A DNA stretch of 44,313 nt from Pseudomonadota bacterium (GTDB lineage Bacteria; Pseudomonadota; Gammaproteobacteria; Xanthomonadales; Rhodanobacteraceae), in contig JAFEFQ010000237.1 of NCBI GenBank assembly GCA_018240505.1, forward strand, positions 1-44,313, given 5' to 3'. This document shows, piece by piece, positions 16,219-24,435 of this stretch; position 1 is the stretch's first letter, and each line of letters opens with the position of its first letter. The translations under genes and the position numbers were made by a program. The notes beneath the pieces were generated by a model, which searched no databases, was not told the origin of the DNA, and saw only the letters and a list, made by a program, of their open reading frames with translations.

Positions 16219-18588
16219 ATGACGATCTCTAGCCTCAAGTTGCGCCTGCTCAACCGCCTGCACGCCGCCGGGCAACCCGCCAGCGCCATCGGCATCGACC
16301 TCGGCACGACGAAAAGCTGCCTCGCCGTGGCCAGATACGATCCCGAGGCCAACACACTCGACTGCCAGTGCGTCGAGTTCGAGCGGCCCGACGGCACACG
16401 CAACGTCGCCGTGCCTTCCGCCGTCGCGCAGGCCGGTGACCGCCGCCTGTTCGGCGCGGCGGCGCTCGCGCAGCGCAACGCCCCAGGCTTGTGCGCCAAC
16501 CGCGACTGGTTCTACGAGGCGAAGAACCTGATCGGCCTGCGCTACACCTACAGGGACGCGCCGGCCGGGCTCGGCAACGCCGGCGAGGTCGCCGCCGCAC
16601 TGATCGGCCACCTGCGCGAGGAGGCGCGCCTGCCGCAAGCGGTGCCGCCGCCGCTGGTCGTCACCGTGCCCGCGTCATTCCATGCCGCGCAGCGCGAGGC
16701 GACCATCTCCGCCGCCGAGCGCGGCTGTCGCCTGCGCGCGCGCAGCGGCAAGGTGCGTCTGCTGGACGAACCCTACGCCGCCTTCGTCGACCTCAAGTTC
16801 CGCGAACCGGCGCGCGCCGATGCGCTGCTGCGCGAAGGCGCCAACGTGCTCGTGTTCGACTTCGGCGGCGGCACCTGCGATGTCGCCATCTTCCGCATCG
16901 ACTCGGTGCGCGGCGGCACGCTCGGCGCGCGCCTCGTCGGCACCAGCCGCTACCACCGCCTCGGCGGCGGCGACATCGACCGCGCCATCGTCCATGACGT
17001 GCTGATTCCGCAACTGCTCAAGCAGCACGGCCTCAAGGATTTCGACGTGACGTGGGATACGAGGACGAACGAGCTCGAAGGCCAATTGCTCGACGTCGCC
17101 GAGCGCCTCAAGCTCGCGCTGAGCGCGCGCCTCGCGGACTACTTCGGCGCGAACACCACGCCGGCGCCTGAGCTGTCCGTCGCCGCTGTCGACCTGAACG
17201 TGACCTGCGAAGGCAGGCGCCTCGCCTTCGTACGGCCGTCGCTCGACGTGGCCGCATTCGACAAGCTCCTCGTACCCTTCCTCGATCCGGAACCGGTGCC
17301 CGAGGCGGGCGATGAATTCGTGCTGCGCAACTCGATCTTCGCGCCGATCCTGCAGGCGCTGACGCGCGCCAGGCTCGAGCGCGAAGACCTGCATGGCGTA
17401 TTGCTGTGTGGTTCGAGCAGCCTGCTCGCGCCGGTGCAAAAAGCGCTGAGGAAATTCCTGCCCAAGGCCGACCACGCCCTGCTCGGCACGCCGGACGACC
17501 TGCAGGCCGCGGTCGCACGCGGTGCGGCCCTGCAGGCGTTGAGCCTGCAAGTGCTCGGTCAGCCGATCGTCGCACCGGTGTGCAGCAGCGCCGTCTCGCT
17601 CAAGCTCGCCGATGGCGAAGCGGAGATGTGTCGCGCCGGCGACGCAGTGCCGAGCTCGGCTGTGGAGCCGATCCTGTTGCGCCCGCCCCATGCCAGGCAC
17701 GCCAGGGGCGTCGACATCGCCGTCGAAGTGCTCACCGACGGCAAGCGTCTCGTCGGTCGCTCGTTATGGCATCTGCCGCCGCCGGTACGCGCCGACGAAC
17801 GGCTGGAGCTGACCTGGAGCATGGACGAAAACCAGTGCATCGAACTGCACCTTGCACGCCCGGACGATGCGCGCACCGAGAACTTCGTCAAACGCTTCGA
17901 CGCGCCGCTGATGCACCGCGACCTGTCGCAACTCGCACGCTGCCGCGCGCTGGAGCGCGAAGAGCGCCTGCGCCGCGATGAGATTCCACGCGCGCGGCTC
18001 GGCGACGAATACGAGCAGCACGCGTGGGACTGCGCCAGCCTCGGCGAATACCAGAAGGCGCTGTACTACCTCAGCCTCGCGCTGCAGGAACTGGGCGAGA
18101 ACGACTACCGGCTCAACCTGCGCGGCATCTGGCGCCAGCGCATCGGCGACCGCGACGGTGCGCGCGACAGTTACGAGCGCGCCGGCAACTGGTCGACGGC
18201 GAAGTTCAACCTCGCCCTGCTGCATCACCGCAACGGGCAGTACGACGAAGCGCTCCGGCAGATCCGCGCCGCGATCGATAAAGATGGCGGGGAACGCGCC
18301 TACCGCGTCTTGCACGGCGACATCCTCGACAAACTCGGCGATCGCGATGCGGCACGTGTTCACTGGCAGGACGCGCTCGATGGCCAGTTGAACCTCAAAG
18401 CGCTGGAGGAATTTTCGCTGGCCTGGCTTGAGGGCGCCGCCAACAAGCTCGGCCAAGAGTCGCTGTTGAAGACTATCAAGGAGGTCCGCCGCAAAATCAC
18501 GCTTCGAGTGGCGGCCGGCTCTCAGCAAGGGGAACTGCCGGTGCGTTACGACGATCCGGCACGCGCGCAGGATGAGGTGGCGGCATGA
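16219..18588 (+). CDS. Hsp70 family protein with C-terminal TPR-like region
   Basis: The 789-residue protein has a complete Hsp70 nucleotide-binding domain: phosphate-1 loop GIDLGTTKSCLAV at residues 25-37, phosphate-2 VLVFDFGGGTCDVAIF near 211-226, and the adenosine motif GVLLCGSSSLLAPVQKAL near 394-411. A beta-rich region (about 455-590) takes the place of the substrate-binding beta domain. The usual helical lid is replaced by TPR-like repeats (about 595-745), e.g. EYEQHAWDCASLGEYQKALYY..., AKFNLALLHHRNGQYDEALR, HGDILDKLGDRDAARVHW. It resembles HscC-type chaperones but is not DnaK, which is about 640 residues and normally adjoins dnaJ. GGAG precedes ATG 16219. The stop overlaps the next start as ATGA. 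Likely a specialised chaperone or scaffold working with the PcfJ-domain and small Cys-rich proteins. Confidence 0.9.
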   Translation: MTISSLKLRLLNRLHAAGQPASAIGIDLGTTKSCLAVARYDPEANTLDCQCVEFERPDGTRNVAVPSAVAQAGDRRLFGAAALAQRNAPGLCANRDWFYEAKNLIGLRYTYRDAPAGLGNAGEVAAALIGHLREEARLPQAVPPPLVVTVPASFHAAQREATISAAERGCRLRARSGKVRLLDEPYAAFVDLKFREPARADALLREGANVLVFDFGGGTCDVAIFRIDSVRGGTLGARLVGTSRYHRLGGGDIDRAIVHDVLIPQLLKQHGLKDFDVTWDTRTNELEGQLLDVAERLKLALSARLADYFGANTTPAPELSVAAVDLNVTCEGRRLAFVRPSLDVAAFDKLLVPFLDPEPVPEAGDEFVLRNSIFAPILQALTRARLEREDLHGVLLCGSSSLLAPVQKALRKFLPKADHALLGTPDDLQAAVARGAALQALSLQVLGQPIVAPVCSSAVSLKLADGEAEMCRAGDAVPSSAVEPILLRPPHARHARGVDIAVEVLTDGKRLVGRSLWHLPPPVRADERLELTWSMDENQCIELHLARPDDARTENFVKRFDAPLMHRDLSQLARCRALEREERLRRDEIPRARLGDEYEQHAWDCASLGEYQKALYYLSLALQELGENDYRLNLRGIWRQRIGDRDGARDSYERAGNWSTAKFNLALLHHRNGQYDEALRQIRAAIDKDGGERAYRVLHGDILDKLGDRDAARVHWQDALDGQLNLKALEEFSLAWLEGAANKLGQESLLKTIKEVRRKITLRVAAGSQQGELPVRYDDPARAQDEVAA

Positions 18589-18833
18589 CCGGCATTGACA
18601 TCCGCAACTGCAAGTTCGCGTATCGCTGCAATCAGCGTTGGGAGCACCTCGAGCCCGTCGTTGGACGCTCCGATCTGCGCTACTGCACGCGCTGCTCGGA
18701 GCGCGTGCATCTGGTCGATAGCGAAGCGCGTTTCGCCGAATTGGCGCGCCAGGGTCGCTGCGTCGCCGTGCTGTCTGCTTGGGGCGCGGCGACTGTCGGG
18801 GTGCCCGATGGCCACTTTGACGGAGTGGATTGA
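18585..18833 (+). CDS. Small Cys-rich (zinc-ribbon-like) conserved protein
   Basis: The 82-residue protein begins MTGIDIRNCKFAYRCNQRWE and has Cys9, Cys15, then Cys34 and Cys37 in RYCTRCSERVHLVDS, and Cys59 in LARQGRCVAVL. The pattern C-x5-C ... C-x2-C looks like a small zinc-binding fold. I recall similar short proteins (xGIDIRNCKFxxxC...W..L...) in other proteobacteria without assigned function. Its ATG overlaps the Hsp70 stop by 4 bases (ATGA), so expression is coupled to the chaperone and the two products are likely partners. The last 20 residues are Gly-rich and may be disordered. Confidence 0.85.
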   Translation: MTGIDIRNCKFAYRCNQRWEHLEPVVGRSDLRYCTRCSERVHLVDSEARFAELARQGRCVAVLSAWGAATVGVPDGHFDGVD

Positions 18834-18954
18834 AACCGGATCCGGCAACGTCTCGACCTTACGCCGCCTGATATGTCGTGCCAAACCGACCTTGCGGCCT
18901 TCCTCGATCTGCGCGTCGAAGTCTGCCCACCATTAGATCGCATTGGAACAGAAA

Positions 18955-20322
18955 CTACTTTCCGATGCAGAACGTCGAGAAGATCGCGCCGAGCAGGTCG
19001 TCGCTCGAATACTCGCCGGTGATTTCGCCGAGCGCGTGTTGGGCCTCGCGCAGTTCCTCGGCGGCGAGCTCGCCGGCGCGCGTCAGCTGCAGATGGGCTT
19101 CGGCACGCTGCAGGTGTTCGGCGACGCGTGCCAGCGCATCGACATGGCGGCGGCGCGCGCTGAAGGCGCCCTGCGCGCCATCGCCGCGGCCGGCGAGACG
19201 CGCGAGTTCCGCGCGCAGCAGATCGAGGCCCGCGCCGGTGTGCGCCGACAGCGCGATTCGCGTTTCGCCGCGAGCATCCGCCCGCCGCTCCGGCGACCCG
19301 CCGAGCAGATCGATCTTGTTGTGCACGATCACGCGCGCGGCGTCGGCACTGCATTCGTTCAGCAGTTCACGGTCGATATCGGCATGCTCGTCGTCGCTGA
19401 CGAGGATCGCGACGTCGGCGCGGGCGAGTTCGGCGCGAGCGCGGCGGATGCCTTCGGCTTCGACGACGTCGTGCGATTCGCGCAGGCCGGCGGTGTCGAC
19501 CAGGGTCAGGCCAATGCCGTCGAGGTTGACCGATTCGCGCAGCACGTCGCGCGTGGTGCCGGCGATAGCCGTGACGATCGCGCGTTCGCTCTGCGCGAGC
19601 GCGTTGAGCAGGCTCGACTTGCCCGCATTGGGCCGGCCGACGATGACCACGTGCAGGCCGTCGCGCAGCACGACGCCGCGGCGCGCGGCGCGCAGGAGGT
19701 CCGCGGTTCCGCCCTGCACGTCGGCAAGTTGCTCGCGCAATTGTGGTGCGCTCAGGAAATCGATTTCTTCTTCGGGAAAATCGAGTGCGGCCTCGAGCCA
19801 CGCGCGCAGGCGCACGAGGGCCTCGAACAACGCCTGCACCGCGCGCGAGAAATCGCCTTCGAGGCTGCGCATCGCCGCACGCGCGGCGGATTCCGAGCCG
19901 CTCGCGATCAGATCGGCGACCGCCTCGGCCTGGGCGAGGTCGAGCTTGCCGTTGAGATAGGCGCGTTCGGAGAATTCGCCGGGCCGCGCCAGGCGCGCGC
20001 CGAGCGCGAGCGCGCGGCGCAGGATCAGGTCGAGAACGACCGGGCTGCCGTGCGCCTGCAGTTCGAGCACGTCTTCGCCGGTGTAGGAGTGCGGCGCGGC
20101 GAAATACAGGGCGAGGCCGCGATCGAGCACCTCGCCGTCGGCATCGCGAATTGTTGCAAAGTGTACTTTGCGCGCTTGTGGATTTTTCCCGACCAGTGCC
20201 CGCGCGATCTCGCGGCTGCGCGGGCCGCTGATGCGCACGATGCCGACGCCGCCGGCGCCGACGGCCGTGGCGACCGCAGCGATCGTGTCAGTGCCCGCTG
20301 CTGGCGCGCGACCGCGCGCCAC
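18955..20322 (-). CDS. mnmE: MnmE, tRNA uridine-5-carboxymethylaminomethyl modification GTPase
   Basis: The 455-residue protein has the N-terminal tetrahydrofolate-binding domain (DTIAAVATAVGAGGVGIVRISG, then YTGEDVLELQAHGSP), a helical domain, and an inserted G domain: G1 GRPNAGKSSLLN near residue 225, the switch region AGTTRD, G3 DTAGLRE and G4 HNKIDLLG. It ends with the invariant CIGK. With MnmG it modifies the wobble uridine of certain tRNAs. GTG 20322 is the start, one base after the yidC stop, so the two are co-transcribed. The gene sits at its usual place at the end of the rpmH-rnpA-yidC-mnmE cluster. Confidence 0.97.
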   Translation of the reverse strand: MARGRAPAAGTDTIAAVATAVGAGGVGIVRISGPRSREIARALVGKNPQARKVHFATIRDADGEVLDRGLALYFAAPHSYTGEDVLELQAHGSPVVLDLILRRALALGARLARPGEFSERAYLNGKLDLAQAEAVADLIASGSESAARAAMRSLEGDFSRAVQALFEALVRLRAWLEAALDFPEEEIDFLSAPQLREQLADVQGGTADLLRAARRGVVLRDGLHVVIVGRPNAGKSSLLNALAQSERAIVTAIAGTTRDVLRESVNLDGIGLTLVDTAGLRESHDVVEAEGIRRARAELARADVAILVSDDEHADIDRELLNECSADAARVIVHNKIDLLGGSPERRADARGETRIALSAHTGAGLDLLRAELARLAGRGDGAQGAFSARRRHVDALARVAEHLQRAEAHLQLTRAGELAAEELREAQHALGEITGEYSSDDLLGAIFSTFCIGK

Positions 20323-20323
20323 G

Positions 20324-22021
20324 TCAGGCCTTCGCGGGCGTCGCCGCTGCCGCGCCGACGCGCTTGGTGATGACCCACTGCTGCAGCAGCGACAGCCAGC
20401 CGTTCATGGTCCAGTACAGCGTCAGGCCGGCCGGCGCGAACGCGAACATCACGGCGAAGATCACCGGCATGAACTTCATCATGCGCTGCTGCATCGGGTC
20501 CATGCCGGGCGAGGCCGGCGACAGCCACTGCGTGGCGAGCATGGCGACGCCGTTGAGGATCGGCAGGATGAACAGCGGGTCGGGCGCGGACAGGTTCTGG
20601 ATCCAGCCGAAGAACGGCGCCTGGCGCAGCTCGACGCTTTCCTGCAGCACCCAGAGCAGGGCGAAGAAGATCGGCATCTGGATCAGGATCGGCAGGCAAC
20701 CGCCGAGCGGGTTGATCTTCTCCTTCTTGTACAGCTCCATCATCGCCGCGTTGAGCTTCTGCTTGTCGTCGCCGTAGCGTTCCTTCAGCGCTTCCAGGCG
20801 CGGCTGGAACTGCTTCATCTTCGCCATCGAGCGGTACTGCGCCTCGGACGGCTTGTACAGCGCGAGCTTGAGCAGCAGCACGAGCAGGATGATCGCGACG
20901 CCCCAGTTGCCGGTGAACTTGTGCAGCTGGACGAGGACCCAGTGCATCGGCTGGGCGATGAAGGTGAGGATGCCGTAGTCGGCGGTCAACTCGAGGCCGG
21001 GTGCGACGCTGGCGAGGTCGCTCTGCAGTTTCGGGCCGACGTAGAGGCGCGTGGCAAAGGTGCCGGTCGCGTTCGGCGCGACCGTTTGCGCAGGCGACAT
21101 CGCATAGATCAGATAGCGGCCGTCGGCGGTGCCGGTCGAATACTGGTCGACCTCGCCCGCGGCCGGGATGAAGGCGGCGAAGAAGTAGTGCTGAAGCATC
21201 GCGACCCAACCGCCGGCGACTTCCGTCTTGCTCAGCGTCGACTCGGCGAACTTGGCGAACGCGAGCTTGTTGAACTTGCCCTGCGCGTACCAGGCAGCGC
21301 CGACGAAGGCGTAGGCTTCCGGGTTGTATACGGCGAACAGTCCGCCGCTCTGCGCGGGCGGCGCGGTGCGCTGCAGCTGACGGTATTCATTGCCGGTCCA
21401 CGCTGCTGTGCCGGCGTTCGCCACTTCTTCGCGCGTTTCGATCAGATAGCTGCCGCGGCTGAACACGTAGACCTTGCGCACGCTGATGCCCGAAGCATCG
21501 GTCCAGGTCAGCGGCACCTCGATCTTGTCGCTTCCCGGTGCCAGTTCGTAGCTCGTCTTCTCGGCGTTGAACGACGCCTTGTGGCTCGGCGCCGCGCCGC
21601 TGCCGCTGACGAGGCCGGTCTGGGCGACGAAGTAGTGCGCGGGGCCGTCGTCGAGCAGGCGTACCGGCTTGGTCTTGTCCTTGGGATCGATCGGGTAGGC
21701 GAGCAGGTCGGCGCGCACGAGGCTGCCGCCGAGCGTGCTGATCTCGACGCGCAGCACGTCGGTCGCGACGGTGATCGTCTGCGCGGAGGGTTCCTTGCCG
21801 GCATCGGCGGCGCCCGGTGCAGACGGTGCGTTCGCTGCGCTGGCGGCGGACGGCACGTCCTTGCTGCTCGACGACGCAGCGGGATTCGCGCTGCCGCCCG
21901 CGGCCGTGCTGGCTTCGGTCGACACGGCGGGTTTCGGACCGTAGTCCTGCTCCCAGGCGCTATAAAGCATGTAGCCGACGGCGAGGAGGGCGAGCAGCAG
22001 GAACGAACGGGTGCTGGACAT
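20324..22021 (-). CDS. yidC: YidC membrane protein insertase
   Basis: The 565-residue protein begins MSSTRSFLLLALLAVGYMLY (first membrane helix). A Ala/Ser-rich linker and a large periplasmic beta-sandwich domain (about residues 75-335) follow, then the conserved five-helix insertase core including HWVLVQLHKFTGNWGVAII, YKPSEAQYRSMAKMKQFQP, NPLGGCLPILIQMPIFFAL and GLTLYWTMNGWLSLLQQW. It inserts membrane proteins with or without SecYEG in the inner membrane. ATG 22021 is chosen over a TTG at 22054. It is followed by mnmE with a one-base gap. The yidD gene that usually separates rnpA and yidC is absent: only 58 bases lie between them. Confidence 0.97.
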   Translation of the reverse strand: MSSTRSFLLLALLAVGYMLYSAWEQDYGPKPAVSTEASTAAGGSANPAASSSSKDVPSAASAANAPSAPGAADAGKEPSAQTITVATDVLRVEISTLGGSLVRADLLAYPIDPKDKTKPVRLLDDGPAHYFVAQTGLVSGSGAAPSHKASFNAEKTSYELAPGSDKIEVPLTWTDASGISVRKVYVFSRGSYLIETREEVANAGTAAWTGNEYRQLQRTAPPAQSGGLFAVYNPEAYAFVGAAWYAQGKFNKLAFAKFAESTLSKTEVAGGWVAMLQHYFFAAFIPAAGEVDQYSTGTADGRYLIYAMSPAQTVAPNATGTFATRLYVGPKLQSDLASVAPGLELTADYGILTFIAQPMHWVLVQLHKFTGNWGVAIILLVLLLKLALYKPSEAQYRSMAKMKQFQPRLEALKERYGDDKQKLNAAMMELYKKEKINPLGGCLPILIQMPIFFALLWVLQESVELRQAPFFGWIQNLSAPDPLFILPILNGVAMLATQWLSPASPGMDPMQQRMMKFMPVIFAVMFAFAPAGLTLYWTMNGWLSLLQQWVITKRVGAAAATPAKA

Positions 22022-22079
22022 GGACGACTCGGACAAAGGGGGACGCGCGTTCAAGCGGTGGGGGCGCGAGCGCGGGGGT

Positions 22080-22535
22080 TCAAGAAACTCGGGATCGAGC
22101 GCGGTCGCGCATTGTGCCGGGAGCCTCGGCGGCGTTCAACAATTGCGCCGTGACAGCAGGCTCCGGTGCGTCACCGATTTGCGCGATCAGCTTGCGCCAG
22201 AGCTGTTCGAGTTCGGCACGCAGGACGGCGTTGTCGAGTTGCGCCGTCGAGCCGCGCGCGATCACGAGCACGTCGCAGGACGGCAAACGCGGACGTTGCA
22301 GGCGGAAGCTCTCGCGGATCTGTCGACGGATGCGGTTGCGCACGACCGCCAGCTTGGAGACGCGGCGCGACACGGCCATGCCGAGGCGCGCACTCGCGCC
22401 TGCGTTCGGCCGGTATTCGCACTGAAAGTGCCTGAGGGAGATGCGCTTGCCGGAACGGCGCAGCGCGCTGAAGTCGGCGGGCCGCAGCAGACGTGCGGCG
22501 CGCGGATAGGCAAGGCTGGGCGATGAATCGCTCAT
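22080..22535 (-). CDS. rnpA: RnpA, protein subunit of ribonuclease P
   Basis: The 151-residue protein shows the family signature AVSRRVSKLAVVRNRIRRQIRESFR (RNR motif near residues 66-72) and the N-terminal RLLRPADFSALRRSGKRIS. It binds the RNase P RNA and helps 5' processing of tRNA precursors. It lies 40 bases downstream of rpmH on the same strand, as in most bacteria. At 151 residues it is longer than E. coli RnpA (119); the extra C-terminal part (IGDAPEPAVTAQLLNAAEAP and beyond) has no recognised domain. Confidence 0.96.
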   Translation of the reverse strand: MSDSSPSLAYPRAARLLRPADFSALRRSGKRISLRHFQCEYRPNAGASARLGMAVSRRVSKLAVVRNRIRRQIRESFRLQRPRLPSCDVLVIARGSTAQLDNAVLRAELEQLWRKLIAQIGDAPEPAVTAQLLNAAEAPGTMRDRARSRVS

Positions 22536-22575
22536 CGCACGGGATGAAGCCGGATTCGCGCAGGGCGAATCGCGA

Positions 22576-22716
22576 CTACGGGATCAGGCGCTTGCGACCC
22601 TTGGCGCGACGCGCATTGAGTACGGCGCGACCGCCGCGCGTCTTCATGCGCGCACGGAACCCGTGGGTGCGGGCGTGCTTGAGATTGCCGGGCTGGAACG
22701 TGCGCTTGGTGGCCAT
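22576..22716 (-). CDS. rpmH: Ribosomal protein bL34
   Basis: This 46-residue gene encodes [20 protein letters not shown] followed by [20 protein letters not shown] and RKRLIP, the complete bL34 sequence with the usual TFQP and THGFR(A/S)RM signatures. It is a component of the large ribosomal subunit. It heads the leftward cluster rpmH-rnpA-yidC-mnmE and faces dnaA across a 159-base intergenic region. Confidence 0.98.
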   Translation of the reverse strand: MATKRTFQPGNLKHARTHGFRARMKTRGGRAVLNARRAKGRKRLIP

Positions 22717-22751
22717 GGCGTTGTCTAAACTGTAGGGACAAAGAAGCGGGA

Positions 22752-22781
22752 TTCTAACCTTTGGATTCCACTCCGGTCAAG
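22752..22781 (-). promoter_or_regulatory. Sigma-70 promoter of rpmH
   Basis: On the minus strand TTGACC (22781-22776), an 18-base spacer and TAGAAT (22757-22752) form a good sigma-70 promoter. The start of transcription would fall about 28 bases before the rpmH ATG. It drives the rpmH-rnpA-yidC-mnmE cluster. Confidence 0.65.
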
Positions 22782-22792
22782 TCGCGCGCGCT

Positions 22793-22822
22793 TGGCGCGG
22801 GACGGCATGCCGGCGTAGACTG
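22793..22822 (+). promoter_or_regulatory. Candidate dnaA promoter
   Basis: TTGGCG (22793-22798), an 18-base spacer and TAGACT (22817-22822) lie 54 bases before the dnaA start. The elements are moderate matches. No DnaA box was recognised nearby, so autorepression at this promoter is not supported by sequence. Confidence 0.4.
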
Positions 22823-22875
22823 CCACGCCGTTCGGGCGAAATCCGCCTGGGCGCCATCCGTGGAAATTCCGAAGC

Positions 22876-24216
22876 ATGACTGATCTGTGGCGCCGCTGCC
22901 TGGAACGCCTCGAGGGCGAATTCAGCGTCGAAGACTTGCATACGTGGCTTGCCCCGCTGCAGGCGACCGAGGATGCCGAGGGCCTGCGCGTGCTCGCGCC
23001 GAACGCGTACACGCTCGATGTGGTTCGCGAGCGTTTCCAGCCGCGCATCGAGGCGGTGCTGCAGTACCTGAACGGCGCGCCGGTCGCGCTGCGCCTCGAT
23101 GTCGGTACGCTGAGCCGGGCGACGGCAGGTCCGCGCAAGCCTGCGCCGAATGGCGCGTCGGCGAAGACCACCAGACGTCAGGAACAGGAACCGTCCGAAG
23201 CGAATCTCGACCCGCACTACACCTTCGAACTGTTCGTCGAAGGCAAGTCCAACCAGCTCGGCAAGGCCGCGGCAATGCAGGTCGCGAACAATCCGGGCCG
23301 CGCCTACAACCCGCTGTTGCTCTATGGCGGCACCGGCCTGGGCAAGACGCACCTGATGCACGCCGCGGGCAATCTGATGCGCTCGCTCAAGCCGACGACC
23401 AAGATCATGTATCTGCGCTCGGAGCAGTTCGTCAACGAGATGATCCAGGGCTTGCGCACCAAGAGCATGGATGATTTCAAGCGCCGTCTGCGTGAAGTCG
23501 ACGCGCTGCTGATCGACGATATCCAGTTTTTCGCCGGCAAGGACGCATCGCAGGAAGAGTTCTTCCATACGTTCAACGCGCTGTTCGAAGGCAAGCAGCA
23601 GCTCATCATGACTTGCGACCGCTATCCGAAAGAGGTGGACAACCTCGAGCCGCGGTTGAAGTCGCGCCTGGGTTGGGGCTTGAGCGTCGCGATCGAGCCG
23701 CCCGATTTCGAAACGCGCGCGGCGATCGTGCTGGCGAAGGCGCAGGCGAAGGGCATCGACCTGCCCAACGAGGTTGCGCAGTTGATGGCCAAGCGCATGC
23801 GTTCGAACGTGCGCGATCTCGAAGGCGCTCTGAACACCCTCGTCGCGCGCGCGAATTTTCTCGGCGCGAAGATCGACAGCGAATTCGCGCTGGAAACCCT
23901 GCGCGACCTGCTGACCGTGCATGCGCAGGCGATCACGATCTCGAACATCCAGAAGACCGTCGCCGACTACTACCAGTTGCGCCTGTCCGATCTGCTCTCG
24001 ATGAATCGCAGCCGTTCGCTGGCGCGACCGCGCCAGCTCGCGATGGCCTTGGCCAAGGAGTTGACCGAACACAGCCTGCCGGAGATCGGACGTGCGTTCG
24101 GCGGACGCGATCACACGACCGTGATGCACGCCTGCCGCACGATTCACGGCCTGCGTACCACCGATGGGAAATTGCGCCAGGACTGGGAAAAACTGCTTCG
24201 TGTGCTGACGGAATAG
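22876..24216 (+). CDS. dnaA: Chromosomal replication initiator DnaA
   Basis: The 446-residue protein shows domain I ([20 protein letters not shown]), a variable linker (about residues 85-110), and the AAA+ domain from about 112: [19 protein letters not shown] (Walker A), [12 protein letters not shown] (Walker B) and sensor/arginine-finger regions. Domain IV near the C-terminus has the DnaA box-binding helix [15 protein letters not shown]. It melts oriC and loads DnaB. ATG 22876 gives the normal N-terminus. It is followed by the putative origin and dnaN, the standard order in this group. Confidence 0.98.
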   Translation: MTDLWRRCLERLEGEFSVEDLHTWLAPLQATEDAEGLRVLAPNAYTLDVVRERFQPRIEAVLQYLNGAPVALRLDVGTLSRATAGPRKPAPNGASAKTTRRQEQEPSEANLDPHYTFELFVEGKSNQLGKAAAMQVANNPGRAYNPLLLYGGTGLGKTHLMHAAGNLMRSLKPTTKIMYLRSEQFVNEMIQGLRTKSMDDFKRRLREVDALLIDDIQFFAGKDASQEEFFHTFNALFEGKQQLIMTCDRYPKEVDNLEPRLKSRLGWGLSVAIEPPDFETRAAIVLAKAQAKGIDLPNEVAQLMAKRMRSNVRDLEGALNTLVARANFLGAKIDSEFALETLRDLLTVHAQAITISNIQKTVADYYQLRLSDLLSMNRSRSLARPRQLAMALAKELTEHSLPEIGRAFGGRDHTTVMHACRTIHGLRTTDGKLRQDWEKLLRVLTE

Positions 24217-24435
24217 GATATCCTGTGGATAGTTTGTGCCGGACTCTCGACGCCGCACTTATCCACAGAAAAACAACAACGGGAGCGGACAGATATCCCG
24301 GTGTTACATTCACTTCAAGCTATTGATTTTGATGATTTTTTTAGAATTTTTGCGATATGCACAGGCCCTACCGCTACTAGATTTTCAAGTTTTACCAACA
24401 GCCCAGCAGCAGTGACTCCGAAGGACTGACGACTT
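24217..24435. other. Probable replication origin oriC between dnaA and dnaN
   Basis: This 219-base gap is distinctly A/T-rich compared with its surroundings. It contains one perfect DnaA box TTATCCACA (24259-24267), a one-mismatch box on the opposite strand (24224-24232, reading CTATCCACA) and a third one-mismatch box ATATGCACA (24355-24363). A T-rich run at about 24323-24350 (GATTTTGATGATTTTTTTAG) could be the unwinding element. Position between dnaA and dnaN matches origins in related gammaproteobacteria. The small number of good boxes means the call rests partly on context. Confidence 0.75.

Noticed and set aside
18834..18954. Possible gene remnant on the minus strand reading WWADFDAQIEEGRKVGLARH
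   Set aside because: The peptide looks non-random and transposase-tail-like, but it has a stop codon directly before it and no start; too short to name, so left as an unassigned 121-base intergenic stretch.
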